Positions 1 through 6,413 of a stretch of 8,015 bases of DNA are shown here, piece after piece. The position numbers were made by a program, and so were the translations under genes. This stretch comes from Chloroflexota bacterium. Its GTDB lineage: Bacteria; Chloroflexota; UBA11872. Positions within the stretch are counted from its first letter, which is position 1. Each line of letters starts with the position of its first letter. The notes beneath the pieces were generated by a model, which was given only the letters and a program-made list of their open reading frames with translations, searched no databases and was not told where the DNA came from. Location of the stretch: NCBI GenBank assembly GCA_026707185.1, contig JAPOXI010000118.1:1-8015 (forward strand), read 5' to 3'.

Positions 1-532
1 CTGAACCGAGCAACCGTTCCTCGTCGCCGCGCGGTGTCATCGCGTCGCCGTAGGGTCCGCCGTCACGCGGGTGATCGTTCAGCTTGTGGCTGCCCGGCAC
101 GATGATCGTGGCCCCGTTTTCGACCCGAAAGTCCGTCAGCATCCAGAATGTGGTGAAGTGCAGCGGAATGTCGGGATACGGCGCCGGGATCCGCGTGTTG
201 TGCTCCTGGTTGTACGGCCAGTCGGCATGCCATACGTCGCGCGTTCGTCCCGGTCCGGTCACGAAACCCGTGAAGAACGATAGTCGAAAGCCCGGGCCCA
301 GCGTGGCCTCCAACACCGCCGTCAGCCGCGGCTCCGCCAGGTACGGCGCCAGGTCCTGGTTGATCCGCAAGAGGTTGGAGGTCTTGCCCAGCGCCGGAAT
401 GTCAATGTCGTTGTTGGCCATGATGTCGTCGCGAACCCGGTCACGAATTCCAGGCACATCGTCCGCCGGAATCACGCCTTCAATCAGCGTGACGCCGCGC
501 TCGATCAGCTCGTCGGCATGAGGATTAGACAT
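1..532 (-). CDS. Phytanoyl-CoA dioxygenase (PhyH) family protein, N-terminal part
   Basis: Reading leftward from the ATG at 532 the frame stays open to the window edge and gives 177 residues with no stop, so the C-terminus lies outside. The protein resembles PhyH-family non-haem Fe(II)/2-oxoglutarate dioxygenases, which hydroxylate small organic substrates in the cytoplasm. Visible marks are WHADWPYNQ with the HxD iron-ligand pair at H102 and D104, the FWMLTDF strand around 129-135, and GATIIVPGSH at 140-149, which is typical of the core of this family. The distal iron-binding His and the Arg that binds 2-oxoglutarate should lie in the missing part. The start is followed directly by an MSNPHADEL-type N-terminus; the upstream Shine-Dalgarno is weak. 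It is divergent from the amidase at 645. The substrate cannot be told from sequence: the family includes phytanoyl-CoA, ectoine and many uncharacterised bacterial hydroxylases. Family assignment is firm, substrate unknown. Confidence 0.9.
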   Translation of the reverse strand, partial: MSNPHADELIERGVTLIEGVIPADDVPGIRDRVRDDIMANNDIDIPALGKTSNLLRINQDLAPYLAEPRLTAVLEATLGPGFRLSFFTGFVTGPGRTRDVWHADWPYNQEHNTRIPAPYPDIPLHFTTFWMLTDFRVENGATIIVPGSHKLNDHPRDGGPYGDAMTPRGDEERLLGS

Positions 533-644
533 GGGGCTTCGGATCCGCAGGTTTCGGCGGACTCATTCTGGCACTCGTCCGCTCCTCGGAAAACAACCGT
601 AGCCGGCTGATACCGTAGGCGGCGGTTCGCTGGATGACGAGAGC

Positions 645-2039
645 GTGAGCCTCATGGCCGACGTACAGAAGCTGGGCTACCTGGAAATCAGTCAGGTAGC
701 CGCGGCGCTCACCAGTGGCGAAGTGTCATTGCTGGACCTGACCGAGGCCGTCCTGGCCCGCATCGAGCGGCTGAATCCCACGCTTAACGCTTATACCTGC
801 GTCATGTCGGACTCCGCTCAGACCGACGCGCGGGCCGCCGACGCCAGGTCCCAGGCCGGCGAGCGTCGCGGCCCAATGGATGGCATCCCCATCGCCATCA
901 AGGACGTAATCGACACCGCCGGTGTGGTGACGACCTACGGATCGATCAAGTACCGCGACCATCGACCCGACGCCGACGCGCATGTTGTCCAGCAATTGCG
1001 AAATGCGGGCGCCGTCATCCTCGGCAAGACCAACACCCACGAACTCGCCCGCGGCATTACCACCGACAACCCCCACTTCGGACCGACCCGCAACCCATGG
1101 GACCTGAGTCGCCATCCCGGCGGGTCTTCCGGCGGCTCTGCTGCCGCTGTCGCCACGGGCATGGCGCTTGGAGCGCTCGGCACCGACACCGGCGGCTCGG
1201 TGCGCATCCCCTCGCACATGACCGGCATCACCGGGCTCAAGCCCACCCATGGCCTGGTCGGCCGCACCGGCGCGCGCCCGCTGGTCCGCAACTTCGATCA
1301 CATCGGACCCATGACCCGCTCCGCCGCCGACTGCGCCCTCATGTTGGAAGCTATGGTCGGACCGGACCCCAACGATCCCGACGCAGTCACGCAACCCGCC
1401 GGATCCTTCGCCACCGCACTCAACGATCCGATCGGCGGCTATCGCGCCGGCATCATCCAGGACTTCGTAGACAACGCATTGCCTCAGATCAGAGAACTCT
1501 TCGCCCAGGCCGTCCGTGCGATTCGCGAGCTCGAAGTCGATATAGATTCCTGGACGCTGCCCGCAACCCTTGATCCTAAAGGCGCGCAGGTCGTCTCTCG
1601 CTCCGAGGGCTACGTCAGCATCCACGAGATGTTCGACGGCGATTTCAGTTCGATAGACCCATCCATCCATCAACGCCTGAACACCGGTGCGGACGCATCG
1701 GCCTTCGACTATCTGCGGGGACTGGAGGCGCGGGCGGCCATAGAGGCCGAGGTCGCAGACGCCCTGGAGTCCCGCGACTTTCTGCTGAGTCCCGCCTATC
1801 CCTACCCGGCCGAACCCATCAAGCGCTTCGATGCCCGCGCCAACGACACCTTCCATGCCTCGTTCTTCAACGCGTCACACCACCCGGCGCTGGTCGTCCC
1901 CATGGGCTTCGCCGACGGCCTACCCGTCGGTCTCCAGATCGTCGGCCGCCTGCACGACGACGCCACCGTCCTCCAAATCGGCCACGCCTTCCAGCAGATC
2001 ACCAGCCACCACAGGCAGCAACCTGACTCTATGGTTTAG
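645..2039 (+). CDS. Amidase signature (AS) family hydrolase
   Basis: A 464-residue amidase-signature enzyme, which hydrolyses a carboxylic amide to the acid and ammonia (or an amine). The Ser-cisSer-Lys triad is readable: K86 in GIPIAIKDVIDTAG, the cis-Ser S161 in HPGGSSGGSAAAVATG, and the nucleophile S185 in GTDTGGSVRIPS. The GLKPTHG block follows at 198-203, and the C-terminal PVGLQIVGR motif typical of the family is present. Length is normal for a stand-alone member. It resembles GatA as all AS proteins do, but no gatB or gatC lies nearby, so a free amidase is more likely than a tRNA-amidotransferase subunit. The start is uncertain: GTG at 645 or the in-frame ATG three codons later at 654. 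A GGA at 632-634 suits the first and GAGAG at 639-643 suits the second, both at about 10 nt spacing. The substrate is not predictable. Confidence 0.93.
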   Translation: MSLMADVQKLGYLEISQVAAALTSGEVSLLDLTEAVLARIERLNPTLNAYTCVMSDSAQTDARAADARSQAGERRGPMDGIPIAIKDVIDTAGVVTTYGSIKYRDHRPDADAHVVQQLRNAGAVILGKTNTHELARGITTDNPHFGPTRNPWDLSRHPGGSSGGSAAAVATGMALGALGTDTGGSVRIPSHMTGITGLKPTHGLVGRTGARPLVRNFDHIGPMTRSAADCALMLEAMVGPDPNDPDAVTQPAGSFATALNDPIGGYRAGIIQDFVDNALPQIRELFAQAVRAIRELEVDIDSWTLPATLDPKGAQVVSRSEGYVSIHEMFDGDFSSIDPSIHQRLNTGADASAFDYLRGLEARAAIEAEVADALESRDFLLSPAYPYPAEPIKRFDARANDTFHASFFNASHHPALVVPMGFADGLPVGLQIVGRLHDDATVLQIGHAFQQITSHHRQQPDSMV

Positions 2040-2086
2040 CAGGGGCGGTCCTGGGCAACGATTGGCTCGGGACTGCTTGTACGCGG

Positions 2087-2506
2087 CTAGGCGCTCTCAG
2101 CCGGCCTTACGTTCGTGCGGTTTCGCTGAATCAGTGCCGTGATGCCCAGGGCAATCCAGGCCGGCGCGGAGAACACCAGGGGGTACGCCACGATTCCAAT
2201 TGGCCCGAACAGCCCGCCAATCAGCGCCCCGAACACCGTAATCGGCGCAAGCACTGCTCCGCACACGTAGGCCACGATGCGCGCGCGTCGAAATAGCAGC
2301 GTCAGCGCCGCGGTCAGCGGCCACGCGGCTACCCACGTGAAACCAACCATGGTCCCGATCATCGCAGCCGCGTTCGTCATTCCGCCCACGCCCTCTTCCG
2401 ATGGCAAGCCGCCGAAACGAAGAAGCGACACCACCAGGATGGCCAGCGGGAGCCAGAGCGGAAGAACAAGAAGCCGCAAGACGCGTCGAACCGTTGACGA
2501 TTGCAT
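2087..2506 (-). CDS. Hypothetical four-helix membrane protein
   Basis: I do not recognise a family. The 139-residue protein begins with a basic segment (STVRRVLR) and then has four hydrophobic stretches at roughly residues 11-29, 46-72, 77-99 and 104-126, ending in a polar, basic tail (QRNRTNVRP). This is the layout of a small integral membrane protein. I chose the ATG at 2506 because GGTGGG lies 4 nt upstream of it on this strand; an in-frame start at 2530 would add eight residues but has no such site. It lies on the same strand as, and downstream of, the amidohydrolase at 2635, but a gap of about 130 nt with a possible promoter suggests separate transcription. It converges with the amidase. 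Glycine-rich third and fourth helices suggest close helix packing. No function can be assigned. Confidence 0.72.
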   Translation of the reverse strand: MQSSTVRRVLRLLVLPLWLPLAILVVSLLRFGGLPSEEGVGGMTNAAAMIGTMVGFTWVAAWPLTAALTLLFRRARIVAYVCGAVLAPITVFGALIGGLFGPIGIVAYPLVFSAPAWIALGITALIQRNRTNVRPAESA

Positions 2507-2536
2507 GTGCCCACCATTGCGCCACGCCATCCGGCC

Positions 2537-2542
2537 ATTCTA
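2537..2542 (-). promoter_or_regulatory. Possible -10 element for the four-helix membrane protein
   Basis: Reading leftward, TAGAAT at 2542-2537 matches five of six bases of the sigma-70 -10 consensus. It lies about 30 nt upstream of the ATG at 2506, leaving a short leader with the Shine-Dalgarno site. No good -35 box sits 16-18 nt upstream; a TTGACG occurs at 2591-2586 but is about 43 nt away, too far to pair. Weak prediction. Confidence 0.2.
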
Positions 2543-2634
2543 TGCATCAGTCCACGCGTGTCGATGGTGAGGCTTCCTACAGAGGCGTCAACTCCCAATA
2601 CTCGGGTCCGCGGCAGCAGTCGCTCAATCGCCCG

Positions 2635-3525
2635 CTAGATGCCGTAAATCCGCGCCGTATTCCCGCCCATGATCCAGCCCCTGTCCTCCGGCGGAATGTA
2701 CGGACAGCGGTCCCGCAGGTAGTTGACCTGGTGGGCGTAGTACGCCGGTGACCGCGCCTGCTCCTGGGTCAGCGCGTTGGCCTTCGTGAATTCGGACCCC
2801 CAGATCAGCTTGCGCGGCCCAAACGTGTCGTACAGCGCCCGCAGCACCACGTCGTCCGGACCCCACCAGGCGCCCGGGTATCCGGCAAGAATCTCGAGGT
2901 TCACGTCGTAGTTTCTGACCAGGTCGATGATGCCCTGATCGAATGTCACCCGGCCGTCCCCGTCGATCAGTCCTTCCGGCGCCTTCATTCCCACGTACAG
3001 GCCATGCACGACCGTGATCGTCAAGTCCGGCCACGCATCCATCAGCTTGATCAGGGCCTGAAAGTGGTCCGGCGAATCGGTGCCATACGAGACCGTGCAG
3101 ACCGGCAGCTTCATCTGATCGACGAGCTCCCACACCGGCCAAAACTTCTGCGCATGAAAGTTGGCAAACGCGTCATCCGACGGCGGCCAGGGGTCGTAAT
3201 ACAGCCCCTTGAATCCCTCGTCCTCCACGTGGCGCTGAATGGTCGCCAACTGTGGCGGCAGGTGCGCCTCCCCGCCCTCGACCTTAATGACCGCAATAAA
3301 TCGGTCGCCATGCTCGCGAACCATTCGCGCCGCGTACTTCATGCCCCAGATGTTGCAGGTGTGCAGAACGGCGTAGTCCACCCCCGTGCCGTCCATGCAG
3401 GCCAGCATGTCGGCCTCGGACTGGCCGTTCTTGCCCTCCGGCCAGTAGCCCGGCATGTGGTCCTGAAGTTGCTGCACGCCAACGTGGGCGTGGGCGTCGA
3501 TTACCGGAAGTGTGCCGTTCGTCAT
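2635..3525 (-). CDS. Amidohydrolase family (Amidohydro_2) TIM-barrel protein
   Basis: A 296-residue protein of the metal-dependent hydrolase TIM-barrel superfamily, Amidohydro_2 type (the group that includes ACMSD decarboxylase and lactone or ring hydrolases). The barrel opens with VIDAHAHVG, giving the H12-x-H14 metal pair; VVHG at 172-175 supplies the strand-6 His (H174); the family's closing IMGGNTARIYGI motif is complete. Two usual ligands look changed. The strand-5 region LPVCTVSYGT (140-149) has no His, and the strand-8 motif that normally reads WGSD is IWGSEFT, with E245 in place of Asp. Metal content and activity may therefore differ from the classical enzymes. The ATG at 3525 overlaps the TGA of the M14 gene (ATGA), with GAGGAG at 3540-3535 as ribosome-binding site, so the two are translationally coupled and probably work on one pathway. 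Substrate unknown. Confidence 0.88.
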   Translation of the reverse strand: MTNGTLPVIDAHAHVGVQQLQDHMPGYWPEGKNGQSEADMLACMDGTGVDYAVLHTCNIWGMKYAARMVREHGDRFIAVIKVEGGEAHLPPQLATIQRHVEDEGFKGLYYDPWPPSDDAFANFHAQKFWPVWELVDQMKLPVCTVSYGTDSPDHFQALIKLMDAWPDLTITVVHGLYVGMKAPEGLIDGDGRVTFDQGIIDLVRNYDVNLEILAGYPGAWWGPDDVVLRALYDTFGPRKLIWGSEFTKANALTQEQARSPAYYAHQVNYLRDRCPYIPPEDRGWIMGGNTARIYGI

Positions 3526-4310
3526 GCGTCGGCGCTCCTCGCGGCTGTCAGCAAGTCAACCAGGCGGTCGCGCGCCGCGTGCTGCATGGCGACGCGGGTT
3601 GCGAGATCAATCATCCCGGGTGTCTCCGTGGTCATGAAGTCGCGGATCCCGAGATCATAGAGGTAGAACGGCAACGGCCACTCCCCGTCCGCCATGTATT
3701 CGCGGAATCGTTCGTCCCGGGTCTCTTCATCCCCCTGCCCAACCACGCCGCCCTCCACGGGATGCTCGTCCGCCTCGGGCGTGGAAATGATAGGCCCCTG
3801 CTCCGCCACGGCCTCAACGATCAGGCGCGGCCAGGAGCTGTCGCTGAAGAACGCATAGGTGTAAAACCCGACTTCCTCCGGGTCCTCGTGCGCGTCAACG
3901 AAGGTGTCGAAGCTGTCATCCGCCACAGCGGCGCGCAGCGTGCGGACCTCGGGCACCTCGTCCCGCGCGAACTGCCGGTTCAAGTCAATCCCGTCCTTGT
4001 TTTCCCGCGTCCCCAGGTCATAGCCCGTCGGGTTTAGACAAGGGAAGATGCTGAAGGCAACCGACGGGCTCCGTGTCCACAGCCGCTGCTCCAGGAACTC
4101 CAGGACCGTGACAACCGGCGCCGGTTCATCACCGTGAGTCCCGGCAAACACTGCCAGCCGCGCCGCCTCGGGTTCCGCTGCCGCAATGTCAACCCGGAGC
4201 AAGTCCAGGTCCAGTCCGTCAATCGGATAGCGCCTGAGCTTAAGACCCGCTGCGGCGGCTGCGGCTTCGACACGCGCCGTTATCTCGGCGTAGCTGGCTG
4301 GCTTCGTCAC
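3522..4310 (-). CDS. M14-family zinc hydrolase, succinylglutamate desuccinylase/aspartoacylase-like
   Basis: A zinc-dependent carboxypeptidase-fold hydrolase of 262 residues, likely to cleave an amide bond in a peptide or N-acyl amino acid. Numbering from the longer GTG at 4316 (subtract 2 for the chosen start), the metal ligands are H61 and E64 in FAGTHGDEPA, and H143 in FVDAHEDP. The carboxylate-binding set is R104 with N113-R114 in DGIDLNRQF, and the catalytic Glu is E231 in TTETPGMID. This is a full M14 set, so the enzyme looks active. No signal peptide is visible, so it should be cytoplasmic, which favours a desuccinylase/deacylase or peptide-scavenging role over a secreted carboxypeptidase. 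I chose the GTG at 4310 because AGGAGG at 4321-4316 lies 5 nt ahead of it; the GTG at 4316 overlaps that site itself. It is first in an operon with the amidohydrolase. Exact substrate unknown. Confidence 0.87.
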   Translation of the reverse strand: MTKPASYAEITARVEAAAAAAGLKLRRYPIDGLDLDLLRVDIAAAEPEAARLAVFAGTHGDEPAPVVTVLEFLEQRLWTRSPSVAFSIFPCLNPTGYDLGTRENKDGIDLNRQFARDEVPEVRTLRAAVADDSFDTFVDAHEDPEEVGFYTYAFFSDSSWPRLIVEAVAEQGPIISTPEADEHPVEGGVVGQGDEETRDERFREYMADGEWPLPFYLYDLGIRDFMTTETPGMIDLATRVAMQHAARDRLVDLLTAARSADA

Positions 4311-4315
4311 GGTCA

Positions 4316-4321
4316 CCTCCT
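4316..4321 (-). promoter_or_regulatory. Strong Shine-Dalgarno site fixing the M14-hydrolase start
   Basis: On the minus strand TAGGAGGTGACCGTG carries a perfect AGGAGG core. It leaves 5 nt to the GTG at 4310. The earlier in-frame GTG at 4316-4314 shares its first G with this core and cannot be served by it, which decides the start. Confidence 0.7.
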
Positions 4322-4394
4322 ATCCTCCAGGAGCGGCTTAGCGTAGCGCGGCCGCCAATCTGGAACGGTGACAGGACGCACGCCGTCGCGGCGC

Positions 4395-4407
4395 TGGTGT
4401 GACACCA
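4395..4407. promoter_or_regulatory. 13-bp palindrome between the M14 operon and fucU; possible operator
   Basis: TGGTGTGACACCA is a perfect palindrome with a single central base (6+1+6). It lies in the divergent gap, 30 nt upstream of the fucU ATG and about 85 nt upstream of the M14 start. The form suits a dimeric regulator, but only one copy is present, no regulator gene is adjacent, and I found no convincing -10/-35 pair next to it. Confidence 0.25.
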
Positions 4408-4437
4408 TGCCGCGATGCTCACGCACAGAGACACGCC

Positions 4438-4863
4438 ATGTTGAAGGGAATCGATCCGCTCCTGGGCCCGGATCTGCTTCGCATCCTTGCGGCCATGGGC
4501 CACGGGGACGAACTGGTCATCGTGGATGCCAACTTCCCGGCGGAGGCTAACGCCAGGCGCCTGGTCCGGCTGGACGACGTGCGCGCGACCCGCGCCGCCG
4601 AAGCCATCCTGTCACTGCTGCCACTCGATGAATTCGTGGACGAGCCGGCGGCAGTAATGGCCGTCGTCGGCGATCCCGATGCCCAGCCGGAGATCTGGGC
4701 CGACTTCCGTCGCATCGCCGAGGCAGCCCACGGTGGGCCGGTCGGCCTTGAGCGTGTCGAGCGCTTCGCCTTCTACGAGCGCGCGCGCCAGGCCTTCGCA
4801 ATTGTGGCCACCGGAGAGCGACGCCTCTACGGCAACCTGATCCTGACCAAAGGCGTGCTCTAG
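4438..4863 (+). CDS. fucU: FucU/RbsD-family sugar mutarotase (L-fucose mutarotase type)
   Basis: A 141-residue member of the RbsD/FucU family, cytoplasmic enzymes that interconvert the alpha and beta anomers of sugars such as L-fucose or ribose before kinase or isomerase steps. Features are MLKGIDPLL at the N-terminus; MGHGDELVIVDANFPA, with the conserved His H22 and following Asp; RFAFYERARQAFAIVATGE (Y113, E114, R115); and YGNLILTKGVL at the end. The arrangement and length (about 140 residues) fit FucU better than RbsD. I chose the ATG at 4438 because the protein then begins exactly as the family does; the in-frame GTG at 4399 would add 13 unrelated residues. The Shine-Dalgarno is weak. No fucose isomerase, kinase, aldolase or sugar transporter lies in the window, so the natural sugar is unproven. 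It is divergent from the M14 operon. Confidence 0.92.
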   Translation: MLKGIDPLLGPDLLRILAAMGHGDELVIVDANFPAEANARRLVRLDDVRATRAAEAILSLLPLDEFVDEPAAVMAVVGDPDAQPEIWADFRRIAEAAHGGPVGLERVERFAFYERARQAFAIVATGERRLYGNLILTKGVL

Positions 4864-4870
4864 GAGGCGG

Positions 4871-5080
4871 CTACCAGTCCTGGCGATTCCGGTCGCGCGC
4901 CTGGCGCCTGGCGCTGAACAACAGGTATCCAACCAGCGCCAGGATCAGCACCACGCTGACCGTCATGACAGGGTGCCGCAGGCTGAACGGAATGAGCACG
5001 GCCGAGACGAAGAGAAAGACATAGCGCGTGACAACGCTGGTCAGCATCCGTCGCGCCAGTTCGCCCAGCACCACCAACAC
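4871..5080 (-). CDS. Possible small membrane protein
   Basis: A 69-residue frame starting with GTG at 5080. It has two hydrophobic stretches, about residues 16-33 (VVTRYVFLFVSAVLIPFS) and 37-56 (PVMTVSVVLILALVGYLL), with basic residues before the first (ELARRML) and a strongly basic and polar tail (SARRQARDRNRQDW). That is the pattern of a two-helix membrane protein with both ends inside. No family is recognised. No clear Shine-Dalgarno precedes the GTG; other GTG/TTG codons just inside (TTG 5077, GTG 5074) and an ATG at 5050 are alternatives. It converges on fucU with only 7 nt between the stops. The hydrophobic patterning argues for a real gene, but the short length and weak start keep this tentative. 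Confidence 0.45.
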   Translation of the reverse strand: MLVVLGELARRMLTSVVTRYVFLFVSAVLIPFSLRHPVMTVSVVLILALVGYLLFSARRQARDRNRQDW

Positions 5081-5456
5081 GCGCAGTGACCTTGCGAGCG
5101 ACTGATGCAGTCTACGCAGCGGCTTGCTCGGGGGGACGCTGAGAGGTACCCGGCCAACAGTGGCCCGGCCGTGCGGCTGCGGGAGCGCCGCCGGCGTTCC
5201 CCGCGGTTAGCCGGTGCGAGGTCGTTCCAGGCGATGTCCAGCAACGCCGCTTCCGGCGGGTAGAGCGCAACGGAAGATTTCCGGCCGGGATGCGCGGCCT
5301 TGACGCCTCATAACGCCTCAACCGAGCCAGTCGCATCAAGATCTTCGGTCGTCGTGTGCCGCTGTCTGACAGGCAACCGGCCGTGGCTGGACCATCACTC
5401 CGACGGCAGGACAGATCACTCAGCCAGCCGCGCGTCCCGCCGTCGGAGGCTCGCGC
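5081..5456. other. 376-nt stretch without a supported gene
   Basis: Open frames here are short, Arg/Ser-rich and lack family motifs or good ribosome-binding sites. These include a plus-strand frame from the ATG at 5106 (about 52 codons) and two minus-strand frames ending near 5041 and 5112. I see no tRNA fold, no insertion-sequence ends and no array. It holds a short direct repeat (CGCCTCA at 5304-5310 and again at 5315-5321) and the inverted repeat at 5398-5448. It may include the upstream region of the small membrane protein or a decayed gene, but nothing proves either. Confidence 0.5.
5398..5448 (-). terminator. 10-bp inverted repeat just past the SH3 lipoprotein stop; possible transcript-end hairpin
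   Basis: CTCCGACGGC at 5398-5407 is exactly complementary to GCCGTCGGAG at 5439-5448. The stem starts 9 nt after the lipoprotein stop codon on the minus strand. The 31-nt loop is long and no T-run follows, so it is not a textbook intrinsic terminator; it may instead stabilise the mRNA end. Confidence 0.25.
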
Positions 5457-6290
5457 CTAGGGACTGAACTCCAGGTACTGTCCCTGAACCCAATTGCCGT
5501 CGTCGAGCTCATACCAGACGGCGCCCTCGGCCTCGACGATCTGTCCTGTCAGGACCAGTTCCTCACCCTGCAGGGCGACGTATTGAACGGCGCCGTCGGC
5601 GACGCTCGGCGCGTCGCGCACGTTCAGACCGATCTCCGGAAGCACGACGCCAATCGTTTGCGCCGGAGGTTCTGCCGTGACCCCTGGAGTGGCTTCAGGT
5701 GTGGCTTCCGTCATGGTGTCTGGCGTCGTCTCGCTGATTTCCAGGTATTGAACCTGCACCCAATTCCCGTCGGCCAACCGGCGCCAGACCACGCCGTCGG
5801 TTTCGGAGATCTCGTCCGACACTTCCAATTCCTCGCCCTGCAGGGCAACGTACTGGACGGTGCCCTCGTCAACGCTCGGCTTGTCGCGCACGTTCAGGCC
5901 GACCTCCGGGAGTACCACACCGACGATGACGGCCGGCTCGGCTTCCGTCGCGGCCGTGGGCGCCGCCGTGGGCTCGGGCGTTGGCGCCGGCGACGTCGGC
6001 GCCGGGCGCGGAGTTACGGGTCGTGGTGCAGGCTGAGCGGTGGGCGTTGGTCGGGGTGTAGGCGTAGCCGGGGGGGGCGGTTCAGGCGTCGGGGTCGGAG
6101 CCGGTGCGGGACTGGGCGACATGGCGGGCGCCGTAACGATTGGCAGGGGTGTTGCGGCGGGCGTCGGTGTAGCCTCGGGTTCCGACTCGCCGCACGCCGC
6201 GATCCCGGCAATGGCGACGCTTCCAACCAGCAAACTGGCAACCCATGCCAGCCGTCCAGATCGCCTCCAGGCGCGAATTGTGCGGCTCAC
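5457..6290 (-). CDS. Lipoprotein with Pro/Thr-rich linker and two bacterial SH3-like repeats
   Basis: A 277-residue exported lipoprotein. From the GTG at 6290 it starts with SRTIRAWRRSGRLAW, a basic n-region. A hydrophobic core and a lipobox GIAAC follow, with C33 as the predicted lipidated residue. Residues 35-120 are a low-complexity Pro/Thr/Ala linker (repeats of PTP, PAP and ATP). Then come two SH3-like units, at about 123-186 and 213-276. Both contain GVVLPE, GLNVRD, VQYVALQGEEL and DGNWVQ-QYLE and share 44 of 64 residues, so they arose by duplication; a short ATPEATP spacer separates them. Bacterial SH3 domains commonly bind cell-wall peptides or serve as structural modules, which fits a surface role, but no catalytic domain is attached. 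An earlier GTG at 6335 would add 15 residues and spoil the usual signal-peptide layout. It is divergent from the DUF4287 gene. Confidence 0.85.
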   Translation of the reverse strand: MSRTIRAWRRSGRLAWVASLLVGSVAIAGIAACGESEPEATPTPAATPLPIVTAPAMSPSPAPAPTPTPEPPPPATPTPRPTPTAQPAPRPVTPRPAPTSPAPTPEPTAAPTAATEAEPAVIVGVVLPEVGLNVRDKPSVDEGTVQYVALQGEELEVSDEISETDGVVWRRLADGNWVQVQYLEISETTPDTMTEATPEATPGVTAEPPAQTIGVVLPEIGLNVRDAPSVADGAVQYVALQGEELVLTGQIVEAEGAVWYELDDGNWVQGQYLEFSP

Positions 6291-6367
6291 GTATGGTTCA
6301 ATCCCGACAAACTCTACTAGCACCGTACCGAGCACGGGCAGTTGCGTCCAGTGAATCTCGGTTTACA

Positions 6368-6387
6368 AGAGTGGTGGACTCTACAAT
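6368..6387 (+). promoter_or_regulatory. Candidate -10 box with overlapping operator-like repeat for the DUF4287-AHSA1 gene
   Basis: TACAAT at 6382-6387 matches the sigma-70 -10 consensus at five of six bases and lies 26 nt before the GTG at 6414. A TTTACA at 6362-6367 resembles a -35 box but the spacer is only 14 nt. The inverted repeat AGAGT-GGTGG-ACTCT occupies 6368-6382, filling this spacer and touching the -10, a common site for a repressor or for an activator that corrects a non-standard spacer. Prediction from sequence only. Confidence 0.3.
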
Positions 6388-6413
6388 CCACGTCTCGTGC
6401 CGGGAGCTGGACC

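Noticed and set aside
71..521. Plus-strand frames over the PhyH gene
   Set aside because: They are antisense to a frame with the HxD motif and other family marks.
726..1856. 376-codon minus-strand open frame opposite the amidase
   Set aside because: It is Gly/Val-rich with no family motif and lies wholly over a gene with intact catalytic residues; a by-product of high GC at third positions.
2586..2591. TTGACG on the minus strand as a -35 box
   Set aside because: The nearest -10-like element is about 43 nt away, far beyond a working spacer.
3004..3660. 218-codon plus-strand frame over the amidohydrolase start
   Set aside because: It overlaps the ATGA-coupled operon on the other strand and has no recognisable domain.
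5041..5339. Minus-strand frames in the gene-free stretch, one containing ALLDIAWNDLAPANR
   Set aside because: The segment looks protein-like for a few residues, then turns into Arg/Ser and Cys/Trp-rich sequence with no motif or ribosome-binding site; at most a decayed fragment.
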